Assembly: GCA_938040725.1 (NCBI GenBank)
Contig: CALHZX010000113.1
Location: forward strand, 1-22,512
Reading direction: 5' to 3'
DNA: 22,512 bases
DNA from: an uncultured Actinomyces sp.
GTDB taxonomy: Bacteria > Actinomycetota > Actinomycetes > Actinomycetales > Actinomycetaceae
Shown here: piece by piece, positions 1 to 7,486 of the stretch
Layout: the number at the start of each line of letters is the position of its first letter
How positions within the stretch are numbered: the first letter of the stretch is position 1
Translations under genes and position numbers: made by a program
Notes under the pieces: generated by a model
What the model was told of the DNA's origin: nothing
What the model saw: only the letters and a program-made list of their open reading frames with translations
Databases searched by the model: none

Positions 1-247
1 AGGAGGAGTAGACGCCCCAGTGGATGAACATGGCGTACTTCATGTCCTGCCACTGCGCGACCTTCGCCTCGCTGGAGGCGGGCACGGCTGCGGGGATCGC
101 GTAGCGTGCGTCGTAGGTGGTCTGGGGGGCTGTGGTGCCCGACTGGGCGCCGTCGGCTGCTGGCGTGTCGGCCAAAGCGGGACCTGCCATTCCTAGTGTC
201 AGTAGGCCGGCGAGGAGGCTGCCAGCCAGTCGTTTCGTGATGCGCAT
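1..247 (-). CDS. Secreted alpha-L-fucosidase, GH29 family (5' part only)
   Basis: Only the first 82 codons are in the window; the gene runs off the left edge. The ATG at 247 is preceded by GGAGA about 7 nt upstream. Residues 1-26 form a signal peptide: MRITKR, a hydrophobic stretch, then a probable cleavage site after ALA. After a roughly 35-residue low-complexity linker comes WQDMKYAMFIHWGVYSS (residues 66-82), which matches the conserved opening of GH29 fucosidases (W-x-x-x-K-F/Y-G-M-F-x-H-W-G-x-Y-S). GH29 enzymes release terminal L-fucose from glycans by a retaining mechanism. In a host-associated actinomycete the likely substrates are mucin or host glycoproteins, but that is inference. 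The catalytic nucleophile and acid/base lie outside the window. It is transcribed away from dnaK and is probably controlled from the palindrome at 270-288. Confidence 0.78.
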   Translation of the reverse strand, partial: MRITKRLAGSLLAGLLTLGMAGPALADTPAADGAQSGTTAPQTTYDARYAIPAAVPASSEAKVAQWQDMKYAMFIHWGVYSS

Positions 248-269
248 CAAGTCTCCATTGATTGACGGG

Positions 270-288
270 GCTCTCAGTCGTTGAGAGC
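270..288. promoter_or_regulatory. Perfect inverted repeat upstream of the fucosidase gene (candidate operator)
   Basis: GCTCTCA-N5-TGAGAGC is a perfect 7-bp-arm palindrome. It lies 23 bp upstream of the fucosidase start codon and far from dnaK. Position and symmetry suit a dimeric repressor such as a sugar-responsive regulator. A hairpin in the fucosidase 5' leader is the alternative. No regulator gene is visible in the window. Confidence 0.5.
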
Positions 289-434
289 GTCTCTAGTTTG
301 CCAGAGGAGGGGTGTGGTGTGCCACTTTCAAGTTTCGCAAAAACTTACGATGGGCTTTTGTTTGGCTTACGAATGGTTGACACTGCGCATGTTTCTGCGC
401 CAGTGGGCCGCGTTGTGCCTTGTTGTGTGGGGAT

Positions 435-459
435 GGAATAAAAGTCCGAAAAGAAAGTT
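435..459 (+). promoter_or_regulatory. dnaK promoter motif 1, SigH/SigR-like (GGAAT-N17-GTT)
   Basis: GGAAT at 435-439 and GTT at 457-459 are 17 bp apart. The SigR/SigH consensus of Streptomyces and mycobacteria is GGAAT-N18-GTT, so this copy is one base short. The GTT is the first three bases of HAIR 1, so bound HspR would cover the -10 element. Confidence 0.4.
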
Positions 460-477
460 GAGTACATCAGACTCAAG
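457..477. promoter_or_regulatory. HAIR 1, HspR operator upstream of dnaK
   Basis: GTTGAGT-N7-ACTCAAG matches the HspR-associated inverted repeat consensus CTTGAGT-N7-ACTCAAG at 13 of 14 arm positions. The N7 spacer is ACATCAG, the same as in HAIR 2. HspR, encoded at the end of this operon, is the expected ligand. Confidence 0.9.
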
Positions 478-496
478 TTTGAGAGTTACGGGTTGC

Positions 497-522
497 GGAA
501 TAAAAACCCGGATCCTAAAGTT
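497..522 (+). promoter_or_regulatory. dnaK promoter motif 2, SigH/SigR-like (GGAAT-N18-GTT)
   Basis: GGAAT at 497-501 and GTT at 520-522 are exactly 18 bp apart, the consensus spacing for SigR/SigH-type ECF sigma factors, which control heat and thiol stress. The GTT overlaps the left arm of HAIR 2. The start site would be near 529, giving a leader of about 110 nt before dnaK. Confidence 0.55.
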
Positions 523-540
523 GAGTACATCAGACTCAAG
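520..540. promoter_or_regulatory. HAIR 2, HspR operator upstream of dnaK
   Basis: Second copy of GTTGAGT-N7-ACTCAAG with the same ACATCAG spacer. It starts 63 bp after HAIR 1, about six helical turns, so two HspR dimers could bind on the same DNA face. It overlaps promoter motif 2. Confidence 0.9.
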
Positions 541-637
541 GATGTGTCGGGATCCTCCCGGCACCGCCAAGACCACAGAGACCAACGCAAGCCGCTCCGG
601 TAGCGGAGACGGCCGAGCGAATGAAAGGACAACAACC

Positions 638-2473
638 ATGGCACGTGCAGTCGGTATCGACCTCGGCACCACCAACTCCGCTATCGCCGTCCTCGAAGGC
701 GGCGAGCCCACCATCATCCCGAACGCTGAAGGCGCTCGTACGACCCCCTCGGTCGTCGCCTTCTCCAAGACCGGCGAGGTCCTGGTTGGCGAGATCGCCA
801 AGCGTCAGGCCGTCACCAACGTTGACCGCACCATCTCCTCTGTCAAGCGCCACATGGGCACCGACTGGACCACGGAGATCGACGGTAAGAAGTACACCGC
901 GCAGGAAATCTCCGCGCGTATCCTCCAGAAGCTGAAGGCTGACGCCGAGGCCTACCTGGGTGAGCCCGTCACCGAGGCTGTCATCACCGTCCCCGCCTAC
1001 TTCAACGACGCTCAGCGTCAGGCCACCAAGGACGCCGGTCAGATCGCCGGCCTGAAGGTCGAGCGCATCGTCAACGAGCCCACCGCCGCGGCCCTGGCCT
1101 ACGGCCTCGAGAAGGGCAAGGAAGACGAGCTCATCCTGGTTTTCGACCTCGGTGGTGGAACGTTCGACGTGTCCCTCCTCGAGGTGGGCAAGGATGACGA
1201 CGGCTTCTCGACCATCCAGGTGCGCGCCACCTCCGGCGACAACCACCTGGGTGGCGACGACTGGGATCAGCGCATCGTCAACTGGCTGATCGACCAGGTC
1301 AAGGCCAAGACCGGCGCCGACCTGTCCAAGGATGCGGTCGCCCTCCAGCGCCTGAAGGAAGCTGCCGAGCAGGCGAAGAAGGAACTGTCCTCCGCGACCT
1401 CCACGAACATCTCGCTGCAGTACCTGTCCATGACCGCTGACGGTCCCATCCACCTGGATGAGTCCCTGACGCGCGCCAAGTTCGAGGAGCTCACCTCTGA
1501 CCTGCTCGAGCGCACCAAGAAGCCCTTCCGTGACGTCATGGCCGAGGCCGGCGTGACCGTCTCCGAGATCGACCACGTCGTTCTCGTCGGTGGTTCCACC
1601 CGTATGCCCGCCGTCACCGAGGTCGTCAAGGAGCTGACCGGCGGCCGCGAGCCCAACAAGGGTGTCAACCCCGATGAGGTCGTCGCCGTGGGCGCCGCCC
1701 TGCAGGCCGGCGTCATCCAGGGTGACCGTAAGGACGTCCTGCTCATCGACGTGACCCCCCTGTCGCTCGGCATCGAGACCAAGGGTGGCGTCATGACGAA
1801 GCTCATTGATCGCAACACCGCGATCCCGACCAAGGCGTCGGAGATCTTCTCCACCGCCGAGGACGGCCAGCCCTCCGTGCTCATCCAGGTCTACCAGGGC
1901 GAGCGTGAGTTCGCCCGCGACAACAAGCTGCTCGGCACCTTCGAGCTGTCCGGCATTGCCCCGGCTCCCCGTGGCGTGCCGCAGATTGAAGTCACCTTCG
2001 ATATCGACGCGAATGGTATCGTTCACGTCTCCGCGAAGGACCGCGGCACCGGCAAGGAGCAGTCGGTGACGATCACCGGCGGTTCCTCCCTGCCCAAGGA
2101 GGACATCGACCGCATGGTGCGCGAGGCCGAGGAGCACGCCGCTGAGGACAAGAAGCGCCGCGAAGAGGCTGACACCCGCAACCAGGCTGAGCAGGCCGTC
2201 TACTCGACGGAGAAGCTGCTCAAGGACGAGGCCGACAAGATCTCCGAGGAGACTCGCGAGGCCGTCCAGAAGGATGTCGACGCCGTCAAGGAAGCCCTCA
2301 AGGGTGACGACATCGAGGCTGTGAAGACCACGATGGCGACTCTGTCCGAGTCCGGCATGAAGATCGGTCAGGAGATCTACGCCAAGCAGCAGGCTGACGA
2401 GGCCGCCGCGCAGTCCGCTCCTGCCCAGGACGATGTCGTGGACGCCGAGATCGTTGACGAGGAGGGCAAGTGA
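638..2473 (+). CDS. dnaK: Molecular chaperone DnaK (Hsp70)
   Basis: 611 residues. DnaK is the ATP-driven Hsp70 that binds exposed hydrophobic peptides in the cytoplasm, working with GrpE and DnaJ encoded next to it. The N-terminal ATPase domain (about 1-375) opens with [14 protein letters not shown], carries [15 protein letters not shown] at about 168 and [13 protein letters not shown] at about 314. The substrate-binding domain and helical lid follow, ending in the acidic tail [14 protein letters not shown] typical of actinobacterial DnaK. The start at 638 is chosen because AAGGA lies 9 nt upstream and the encoded N-terminus matches the family; the open frame upstream to 281 crosses the promoter and both HAIR elements and is not coding. 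The stop overlaps the grpE start (GTGA). In other actinobacteria DnaK also acts as co-repressor with HspR. Confidence 0.98.
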   Translation: MARAVGIDLGTTNSAIAVLEGGEPTIIPNAEGARTTPSVVAFSKTGEVLVGEIAKRQAVTNVDRTISSVKRHMGTDWTTEIDGKKYTAQEISARILQKLKADAEAYLGEPVTEAVITVPAYFNDAQRQATKDAGQIAGLKVERIVNEPTAAALAYGLEKGKEDELILVFDLGGGTFDVSLLEVGKDDDGFSTIQVRATSGDNHLGGDDWDQRIVNWLIDQVKAKTGADLSKDAVALQRLKEAAEQAKKELSSATSTNISLQYLSMTADGPIHLDESLTRAKFEELTSDLLERTKKPFRDVMAEAGVTVSEIDHVVLVGGSTRMPAVTEVVKELTGGREPNKGVNPDEVVAVGAALQAGVIQGDRKDVLLIDVTPLSLGIETKGGVMTKLIDRNTAIPTKASEIFSTAEDGQPSVLIQVYQGEREFARDNKLLGTFELSGIAPAPRGVPQIEVTFDIDANGIVHVSAKDRGTGKEQSVTITGGSSLPKEDIDRMVREAEEHAAEDKKRREEADTRNQAEQAVYSTEKLLKDEADKISEETREAVQKDVDAVKEALKGDDIEAVKTTMATLSESGMKIGQEIYAKQQADEAAAQSAPAQDDVVDAEIVDEEGK

Positions 2474-3126
2474 GCACCGAAGAAACCAACGGTTTCTCGG
2501 CGCCCAACGAAGACGCCAACGTTGCCGGGGCCGACTCTGTCGAGTCGGCCCCGGCCGGCCAGGCGGCCGAGAACAATGACGCCGTACCCGGTGCGGGTGA
2601 CGCTGCCCAGGCCTCGTCCGAGGCTTCGGCCGATGACATGAGCGCCTTCGAGGATCAGATTGAGGATTCTGACCTCGCCAAGGCTCTCGAGCGCATCGCG
2701 GCCGTCGAGGATCAGCTGGCCCGCGCCAACGCGGAGCTGTACAACCAGGGCCAGGAGTACGCCAACTACGTGCGTCGCTCCAAGGAAGCCATTCCCGGTC
2801 ACAAGACCGCCGGTCAGGATGAGGTCATCGAGTCACTGATCAGCGTTCTTGATGACATCGCCGCCGCACGCGCGCACGGTGACCTGGAGGACGGCCCCTT
2901 CGCCTCGATTGCCACCAAGCTTGAGGAGACGCTCAAGACGCGCTTCGAGCTGGAGCGCTACGGCGCCGAGGGTGATGACTTCGATCCGGCGCTGCATGAC
3001 GCCCTCATGGCCACGACCAGCCCGGACGTCGATCACCCCGTCATCGGGCAGGTTCTCACCAGCGGCTACCGCCGCGCAGACCGCGTGGTGCGCGCCGCGA
3101 AGGTGCTGGTGAACAACCCTGAATGA
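2470..3126 (+). CDS. grpE: Nucleotide exchange factor GrpE
   Basis: 218 residues. GrpE is a homodimer that releases ADP from DnaK and so sets the pace of its folding cycle. The first 60 or so residues are acidic and low in complexity. A coiled-coil-prone helix follows ([37 protein letters not shown]), then the four-helix region and the C-terminal beta-wing signature [20 protein letters not shown] near 191-210. It starts with GTG overlapping the dnaK TGA, with GGAGG just upstream, so translation is probably coupled to dnaK and keeps the two products in proportion. Length and layout are normal for actinobacteria. Confidence 0.96.
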   Translation: MSTEETNGFSAPNEDANVAGADSVESAPAGQAAENNDAVPGAGDAAQASSEASADDMSAFEDQIEDSDLAKALERIAAVEDQLARANAELYNQGQEYANYVRRSKEAIPGHKTAGQDEVIESLISVLDDIAAARAHGDLEDGPFASIATKLEETLKTRFELERYGAEGDDFDPALHDALMATTSPDVDHPVIGQVLTSGYRRADRVVRAAKVLVNNPE

Positions 3127-3168
3127 CAGCAACAGCACGCTCGTGACTGAAAGAGAGGTGAAACGCGC

Positions 3169-4218
3169 GTGAGTGAACAAGAGTGGTTCTCCAAGGACTT
3201 CTACAAGGTTCTCGGAGTCGACAAGACAGCGGACAAGAAGGCCATCACGAAGGCCTACCGCAAGCTGGCGCGGCAGTGGCACCCGGATCAGAACCCGGGC
3301 GACAAGGCGGCCGAAGCCAAGTTCAAGGAAATTGGCGAGGCGTACGCGGTCCTGTCCAACGATGAGGATCGCAAGCGCTACGACGCTATTCGCGCGATGG
3401 CCGGCGGCGGAGCTCGATTCTCAGCCGGTTCCGGCGGCGCCGGTGGCTTCGAAGATCTCTTCGGCGGCTTTGGCGGCGGTGGTTTTGGGGGCGGCAGCCA
3501 TAACGTGCGCTTCCAGACCTCTGGCATGCCCGGCGGCGGGGCTGGCTTCGAGGACATCCTCTCCGGCCTCTTCGGCGGTGGCGGCGGCGGTGGCGCGCGC
3601 TTCGGGGGCGACCCCTACGGTTCGCCTTTCGGCGCCGGCGGTCATGCCCAGCAGGCGGCACCGACCCCCGAAAAGGGCGGCACGGTGCGCGCGAAGTTGG
3701 CTATCTCCTTCCGTCAGGCCCTCAATGGCGCGACGCTGACCATTAAGGTCGGCGGCTCTCCGATCAAGGTGCGCATCCCCGCGGGTATCAAGGACGGCCA
3801 GAAGGTCCGTGTCAAGGGCCACGGCAAGCCCGGCATCAACGGCGGTCCCACGGGCGACCTTGAGGTCGCTGTGACCGTCAAGCCTCACCCCGTGTACTCG
3901 CGCGAGGGTGATGACCTGGTTCTCACGCTGCCGGTGACAGTGTCCGAAGCGATCCTCGGCACCGTCGTCGACGTGCCCATGATCGATGGCAACACGGCAA
4001 CGGTCAAGGTGCCCGCGGGGTCCTCCTCGGGCTATGAGATCCGTGTGCGCGGTGGGGGCGTGAAGACCTCCAAGGCGACCGGCGACCTGATCGCTCGCGT
4101 GGCCATCCGCGTGCCCGAGAAACCGAGCCGCGAGCTGAAGAAGCTCGCGAAGGAGCTGGCGTCGGCCGAGGGCGACCTCGACGTGCGCGCCTCCCTCGCT
4201 CAGGCCTCGGAGGAGTAA
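3169..4218 (+). CDS. dnaJ: J-domain co-chaperone DnaJ without zinc finger (CbpA-like, class B)
   Basis: 349 residues. It delivers substrates to DnaK and stimulates its ATPase. The J domain spans about 8-75 with the essential HPD at 38-40 (QWHPDQNPG). A long Gly/Phe-rich segment (about 85-160) follows, then two beta-sandwich substrate-binding domains starting near KGGTVRAKLAISFRQALNG. There is no cysteine in the protein, so the four CxxCxGxG repeats of class A DnaJ are absent. The GTG start at 3169 has GAGAGGTG about 8 nt upstream. The gene lies 42 bp after grpE and 3 bp before hspR. From general knowledge, bifidobacterial dnaK operons also carry a zinc-finger-less dnaJ1, with a class A dnaJ elsewhere; a second copy outside this window is therefore likely. 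Confidence 0.93.
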   Translation: MSEQEWFSKDFYKVLGVDKTADKKAITKAYRKLARQWHPDQNPGDKAAEAKFKEIGEAYAVLSNDEDRKRYDAIRAMAGGGARFSAGSGGAGGFEDLFGGFGGGGFGGGSHNVRFQTSGMPGGGAGFEDILSGLFGGGGGGGARFGGDPYGSPFGAGGHAQQAAPTPEKGGTVRAKLAISFRQALNGATLTIKVGGSPIKVRIPAGIKDGQKVRVKGHGKPGINGGPTGDLEVAVTVKPHPVYSREGDDLVLTLPVTVSEAILGTVVDVPMIDGNTATVKVPAGSSSGYEIRVRGGGVKTSKATGDLIARVAIRVPEKPSRELKKLAKELASAEGDLDVRASLAQASEE

Positions 4219-4221
4219 GCG

Positions 4222-4776
4222 ATGGCGAGCGCTGGAACGGACGACGCGATTACGTTCGTCATCTCGGTTGCGGCCGAGCTGGCGGGCATGCACCCGCAGA
4301 CCCTGCGCCAGTATGACCGCCTCGGCCTGGTGATCCCCGCCCGCACCAAGGGGCGGGGGCGCCGCTACACGAAACGCGACGTGCAGCGCCTGCGCGACGT
4401 GCAGCGGATGAGCCAGGAAGAAGGCATCAACCTCGCAGGGATTCGACGCATCCTTGAGCTCGAGCGCCGCGTCGAGGCCCTGGAGGAGGAGCGGGACGCC
4501 CTGCGCGATGCGGTCACGGCCGCTGAAGCCAGGCGTAATCGCGTGTTTGCTGCGTCCGCGGACGGTCAGGTCATGCCAATGCGGCGAGGTGAGCGACCGT
4601 GGGATCGGACGTCTCGGCATGCGAATGGCTCCGGTGGCTCCCTCACCGTGTGGAGTCCTGTGCGCGCGCTCGCCGCGCTCGCGGCCGCCGAGGCGTCGGC
4701 GCGCTCGGAGCTTCCGGCGCTGCCGCGTTCGAAGGCGCACGACGTCATCGAAGGGACGATTATCTCCCAGCGGTAG
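4222..4776 (+). CDS. hspR: Heat-shock repressor HspR (MerR family)
   Basis: 184 residues. HspR binds HAIR operators and represses the dnaK operon and clpB, both present here. The winged helix-turn-helix is about 12-75: FVISVAAELAGMHPQTLRQY, then DRLGLV, then the wing RTKGRGRRYTKRDVQRL and EEGINLAGIRRIL. A short coiled coil (about 77-105) probably dimerises it. Residues 110-184 form a basic and then Ala-rich tail of no recognised fold, longer than in short HspR homologues of about 125-150 residues. It starts 3 bp after dnaJ with GGAGGAG about 8 nt upstream, so it is the last gene of the operon and represses its own synthesis. Effector and DnaK partnership are known from Streptomyces and are inferred here. 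Confidence 0.94.
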   Translation: MASAGTDDAITFVISVAAELAGMHPQTLRQYDRLGLVIPARTKGRGRRYTKRDVQRLRDVQRMSQEEGINLAGIRRILELERRVEALEEERDALRDAVTAAEARRNRVFAASADGQVMPMRRGERPWDRTSRHANGSGGSLTVWSPVRALAALAAAEASARSELPALPRSKAHDVIEGTIISQR

Positions 4777-4818
4777 CGTGCATCGTTTCTGAGCGGCACG
4801 ACACTGAGGCATAAAGGA

Positions 4819-4851
4819 CTGCGGGACCCATCCAAAGGATGGGTCCCGCAG
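4819..4851 (+). terminator. Hairpin terminator of the dnaK operon
   Basis: A perfect 15-bp inverted repeat (CTGCGGGACCCATCC and its complement) with an AAA loop starts 42 bp after the hspR stop. No U-tract follows, which is common for terminators of high-GC actinobacteria. Confidence 0.85.
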
Positions 4852-5174
4852 CATATTCGATCGAGGATCCGGGGGCACACAGGATCCCCGACCGAAGCCT
4901 GGAACAGGCAACAGGCTTGCGCCTGCTGAACATAGTTTTACCAGGTCACGATGGGTTTCGGTAGTCGATTGTTGGGGTGTTCATCGCTTGGAACAAACGT
5001 GCAGGGGGTGTGGGGAAAGCGTGCGTCTTATTTGCCACTGTTTTTGTGAAATACCCTCTGACCTGCAAGTTTATCGATAATGAGGTGTTTTCCTTGAAAA
5101 TGCTGAGATCTCGGGCTGCTCGGGCAGTGTTATCGGGCGGCCGCGCGGTTGACATCAACTGCCGAATAATATCG

Positions 5175-5197
5175 ACGCCATCACATAGAAATGGCGT
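5175..5197. repeat. Inverted repeat upstream of murT
   Basis: ACGCCAT-N9-ATGGCGT, perfect 7-bp arms, about 166 bp upstream of the murT start. It could be an operator or the stem of a small RNA. No U-tract follows. Confidence 0.4.
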
Positions 5198-5351
5198 ACG
5201 TAACGTCGGTATGCAATGCGTAACTATCTGCGCAGGTCGTGGACGCGTCCGAGTGTCGCGCGAGGAAAGCCACCCTCTTGATGGTCACTGGCCTCGTCCT
5301 GGTGGGGGAGGTCGATATGTGTCAACGACGCGGCCAGCGCCCCGCATGCGT

Positions 5352-5357
5352 TAACGT
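5352..5357 (+). promoter_or_regulatory. -10 element of murT-gatD (leaderless)
   Basis: TAACGT fits the actinobacterial TANNNT pattern and ends 6 nt before the murT ATG, so transcription would start at or within a base of the start codon. No Shine-Dalgarno sequence is present. The -35 is not recognisable. Confidence 0.55.
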
Positions 5358-5363
5358 GGATGC

Positions 5364-6674
5364 ATGACGAATTCTTCGCATCACCTGTCGTTGCGCTCTC
5401 GCCTTGCTGCGGCTGCGGGCGGCGCTGCCCGCTTTGCGTCCCGAGCCCTCGGGCGCGGTTCTGGCGGCATGATTGGCGGCGAGGTTGCGCTGCGTATCTC
5501 CCCGAAGCTCCTCAGCGAACTGGCCGCCCCTTATTCATCCGTGATCGTCACCGGCACAAACGGCAAGTCGACGACGACGCGCATGGTGCGTGCGGCGCTC
5601 GAAAGCGCCGGTCGCGTCGCTTCGAACATCAACGGCGACAACATGACCTCGGGTGTCCTGACGGCGCTCATGCAGGGCAAGGGTGCGACGCGGGCCGCCC
5701 TCGAAGTCGACGAGATGCATGTGCCCGCCGTCGCCGCCGACGTGGATCCGGCCGTGTTCGTCTACCTCAACCTCTCACGCGACCAGCTCGATCGTGTGGG
5801 AGAGATCGGAACGGTCGAGCGTCGCCTGCGCGAGGGGGCCTCGGCTCATCCGAACGCCATCGTCGTCGCAAACTGCGACGATCCCCTCATCGTGTCGGCC
5901 GCCGCCGACAATCCGAACGTCGTGTGGGTCGCGGCCGGTGGAGGCTGGGGTGGCGACTCTGCCGCGTATCCGCGCGGTGGCCGCGTCGTCCGCTCCGGTG
6001 ACGACTGGCACCTGATCCCCGCATTCGAGGGGGAGGAACTGCCGGAACTGACGAGCCGTCCGCAGCCCGAGTGGTGGCTCGAGGACGTTGAGCTCTCCCC
6101 CGAAGGCCCGCGCGCGACGCTACGCGGACCGGATGGCATCAGCATCCCCCTCAACCTGTTGCTTCCTGGGCGCGCGAACCTCGGCAATGCAGCGCAGGCG
6201 GTCGCCGCAGCCGTCGCCATGGGTATCGACCCAGCCGTCGCAGCAGCGGCCGTCAGCGGGGTTACCGAGGTCGCCGGGCGGTACTCCGTGCACGACGTCA
6301 ACGGGCGCCGCGCACGGTTGATGCTGGCGAAGAACCCGGCTGGATGGCAGGAAGCCATGACGATGATTGACCCGCGCGTCGACCAGGTTGTCATCGGCGT
6401 CAACGGTCAGGTTCCCGACGGTCAGGACCTCTCCTGGCTGTGGGACGTCGACTTCTCGGCCGTGAAGCGCGAGGGGCGTCGCGTCGTCGCCTGCGGTGAG
6501 CGCGGTGCCGACCTCGCTGTGCGCCTCGAATACGCGGGTGTGCACTGCGACCTCGCCCCGCTGCCCATGGATGCCTTGGCGCTCTGCGAGCCGGGCCGCG
6601 TCGAGATGCTCCTCAACTACACGGCCATGCGCGACTTCAAGGTCCTGCTCGATCGAAAGGAAGGCACGCGATGA
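5364..6674 (+). CDS. murT: Lipid II isoglutaminyl synthase, MurT subunit
   Basis: 436 residues. With GatD it converts the second-position D-isoglutamate of the lipid II stem peptide to D-isoglutamine, using ATP and ammonia from glutamine, at the cytoplasmic face. It is a Mur-ligase-like protein: P-loop VTGTNGKSTTTR (62-73), EVDEMHVP (114-121), and the central-domain N-L-S-R-D-Q-L-D-R (136-144). The C-terminal DUF1727 signature is DGQDLSWLWDVDF (352-364). The zinc-ribbon insertion found in staphylococcal and pneumococcal MurT should lie near 202-220, but here it reads YPRGGRVVRSGDDWHLIP: all four expected cysteines are gone while the flanking spacing remains. The ATG at 5364 is supported by the -10 box 6 nt upstream. 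The stop overlaps the gatD start (ATGA), as expected for an obligate heterodimer. Confidence 0.93.
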   Translation: MTNSSHHLSLRSRLAAAAGGAARFASRALGRGSGGMIGGEVALRISPKLLSELAAPYSSVIVTGTNGKSTTTRMVRAALESAGRVASNINGDNMTSGVLTALMQGKGATRAALEVDEMHVPAVAADVDPAVFVYLNLSRDQLDRVGEIGTVERRLREGASAHPNAIVVANCDDPLIVSAAADNPNVVWVAAGGGWGGDSAAYPRGGRVVRSGDDWHLIPAFEGEELPELTSRPQPEWWLEDVELSPEGPRATLRGPDGISIPLNLLLPGRANLGNAAQAVAAAVAMGIDPAVAAAAVSGVTEVAGRYSVHDVNGRRARLMLAKNPAGWQEAMTMIDPRVDQVVIGVNGQVPDGQDLSWLWDVDFSAVKREGRRVVACGERGADLAVRLEYAGVHCDLAPLPMDALALCEPGRVEMLLNYTAMRDFKVLLDRKEGTR

Positions 6675-7411
6675 GCGCCTCCACGCTGCGAATCGGCGTC
6701 CTCATGCCCGAGGTCCTGGGCACCTACGGCGACAGCGGTAACGCCCTGATCCTCGCCCAGCGTGCCCGCAGGCGCGGCATCGACGCCGAGGTCGTCCACG
6801 TTGGGCTGACCGATGAAATCCCCGACAGCCTCGACATTTACACGCTCGGCGGGGGCGAGGATACCGCTCAGGCGCTCGCTGCGGACAAGTTCCGCCGCAC
6901 CTCGGGCCTCGCCCGCGCCCTCGATGCGGGACGCCCGCTCCTGGCGATCTGCGCATCCCTGCAGGTCCTCGGCCACTGGTACGAGGATGCGCGCGGCGCT
7001 CGCGTGCCGGGCATGGGCGTCCTCGACATTACGACCGAGCCTCAGGGGCACCGGGCGATCGGCGAGCTCGTCTGCGAGCCCGTCCTCGAGGGCCTCACCC
7101 AGACGCTCACCGGCTTCGAAAATCACGGGGGCGGTACCGTCCTCGGCCCTGACGCCTCTCCGCTGGGACGCGTGCTGTCTGGCGTCGGCAACGGCATGCC
7201 TCGCGGCACGACCGCACCCGCGGTGCGCTACGACGGCGCCGTTCAGGGGTCCATCATTGCCACCTATATGCACGGCCCCGCTCTTGCGCGTAATCCGGAG
7301 CTGGCGGACCTGCTGCTGCAGCGCGCCACGGGGGCTGCACTCGCGCCCCTTGAAGTCCCGGGCGTCGCCCAGCTACGCGCCGAGCGCCTGCGCATCGTTC
7401 ACGAGGCCTGA
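6671..7411 (+). CDS. gatD: Lipid II isoglutaminyl synthase, glutamine amidotransferase subunit GatD
   Basis: 246 residues, class I glutamine amidotransferase of the CobB/CobQ-like type. It hydrolyses glutamine and passes ammonia to MurT for amidation of lipid II. The nucleophile is Cys94 in LLAICASLQVLG; the usual GGY-Q after the Cys is replaced by ASLQ. The catalytic His is 201 in ATYMHGPALARNPE. LGGGED (59-64) and ENHGG (150-154) are the other family motifs. The ATG overlaps the murT TGA, so the subunits are translationally coupled. No terminator hairpin is evident after it. In other Gram-positives amidation affects peptidoglycan cross-linking and lysozyme and beta-lactam tolerance. Confidence 0.93.
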   Translation: MSASTLRIGVLMPEVLGTYGDSGNALILAQRARRRGIDAEVVHVGLTDEIPDSLDIYTLGGGEDTAQALAADKFRRTSGLARALDAGRPLLAICASLQVLGHWYEDARGARVPGMGVLDITTEPQGHRAIGELVCEPVLEGLTQTLTGFENHGGGTVLGPDASPLGRVLSGVGNGMPRGTTAPAVRYDGAVQGSIIATYMHGPALARNPELADLLLQRATGAALAPLEVPGVAQLRAERLRIVHEA

Positions 7412-7448
7412 TGACGCCGTCGGTGCCCGCGCTGAGCCCTCGCGTTGC

Positions 7449-7454
7449 TATGCT
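7449..7454 (+). promoter_or_regulatory. -10 element upstream of the two-TM membrane protein
   Basis: TATGCT, 32 nt before the ATG at 7487, fits TANNNT. No clear -35 was found. The gene may therefore have its own promoter rather than reading through from gatD. Confidence 0.35.
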
Positions 7455-7486
7455 GACACAAACGAATTCCTAGGAAGGCTTTTCCC

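Larger units (their letters stand above)
248..637. other. Divergent intergenic region fucosidase/dnaK
   Basis: This 390-bp stretch has no coding gene. From left to right it holds the fucosidase leader with the palindrome at 270-288, a moderately AT-rich part (about 335-400), an imperfect hairpin at 381-405 (9-bp left arm, one bulged base in the right arm, TGTTTC loop), and two promoter/HAIR modules at 435-477 and 497-540. It ends with the dnaK 5' leader, which has a small hairpin at 548-560 (CGGGA-TCC-TCCCG). Confidence 0.7.
4852..5363. other. Intergenic region hspR-murT without a convincing gene
   Basis: This gap has no convincing gene, including in its AT-richer centre (about 4930-5230). 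Visible elements are a small hairpin at 4912-4925 (CAGGC-TTGC-GCCTG), a perfect palindrome TTATCGATAA at 5071-5080, an isolated TTGACA at 5149-5154, and an inverted repeat ACGCCAT-N9-ATGGCGT at 5175-5197. An open frame at 4977-5354 has no credible start or protein features. A small RNA cannot be ruled out. Confidence 0.5.

Noticed and set aside
377..405. TTGACA near the hairpin at 381-405 as a dnaK promoter
   Set aside because: No -10-like hexamer at 16-19 bp; the GGAAT/GTT motifs next to the HAIRs are better supported.
281..637. Upstream extension of the dnaK reading frame
   Set aside because: It runs through both HAIR operators and the promoter motifs; the DnaK N-terminus and ribosome binding site fit 638.
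536..2137. Long antisense open frame over dnaK
   Set aside because: A by-product of GC-rich third codon positions in dnaK; the product is low-complexity and resembles no family. The same applies to antisense frames at 3421-4911, 11728-13434 and 16110-18287.
4912..4940. Small hairpin CAGGC-TTGC-GCCTG followed by TTTT as a second terminator
   Set aside because: The stem is only 5 bp and the T-run is 12 nt away; the 15-bp hairpin at 4819-4851 is sufficient.
5149..5172. TTGACA with TAATAT downstream as a promoter
   Set aside because: The spacer is only 12 bp, too short for a sigma-70-type promoter.
4977..5354. 125-codon open frame between hspR and murT
   Set aside because: No ribosome binding site at its first ATG, no domain features, and composition like random intergenic DNA.
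5364..7411. murT-gatD as MurC/cobyric acid synthase homologues
   Set aside because: The overlapping pair, the DUF1727 signature and the Cys94/His201 amidotransferase fit MurT-GatD better.
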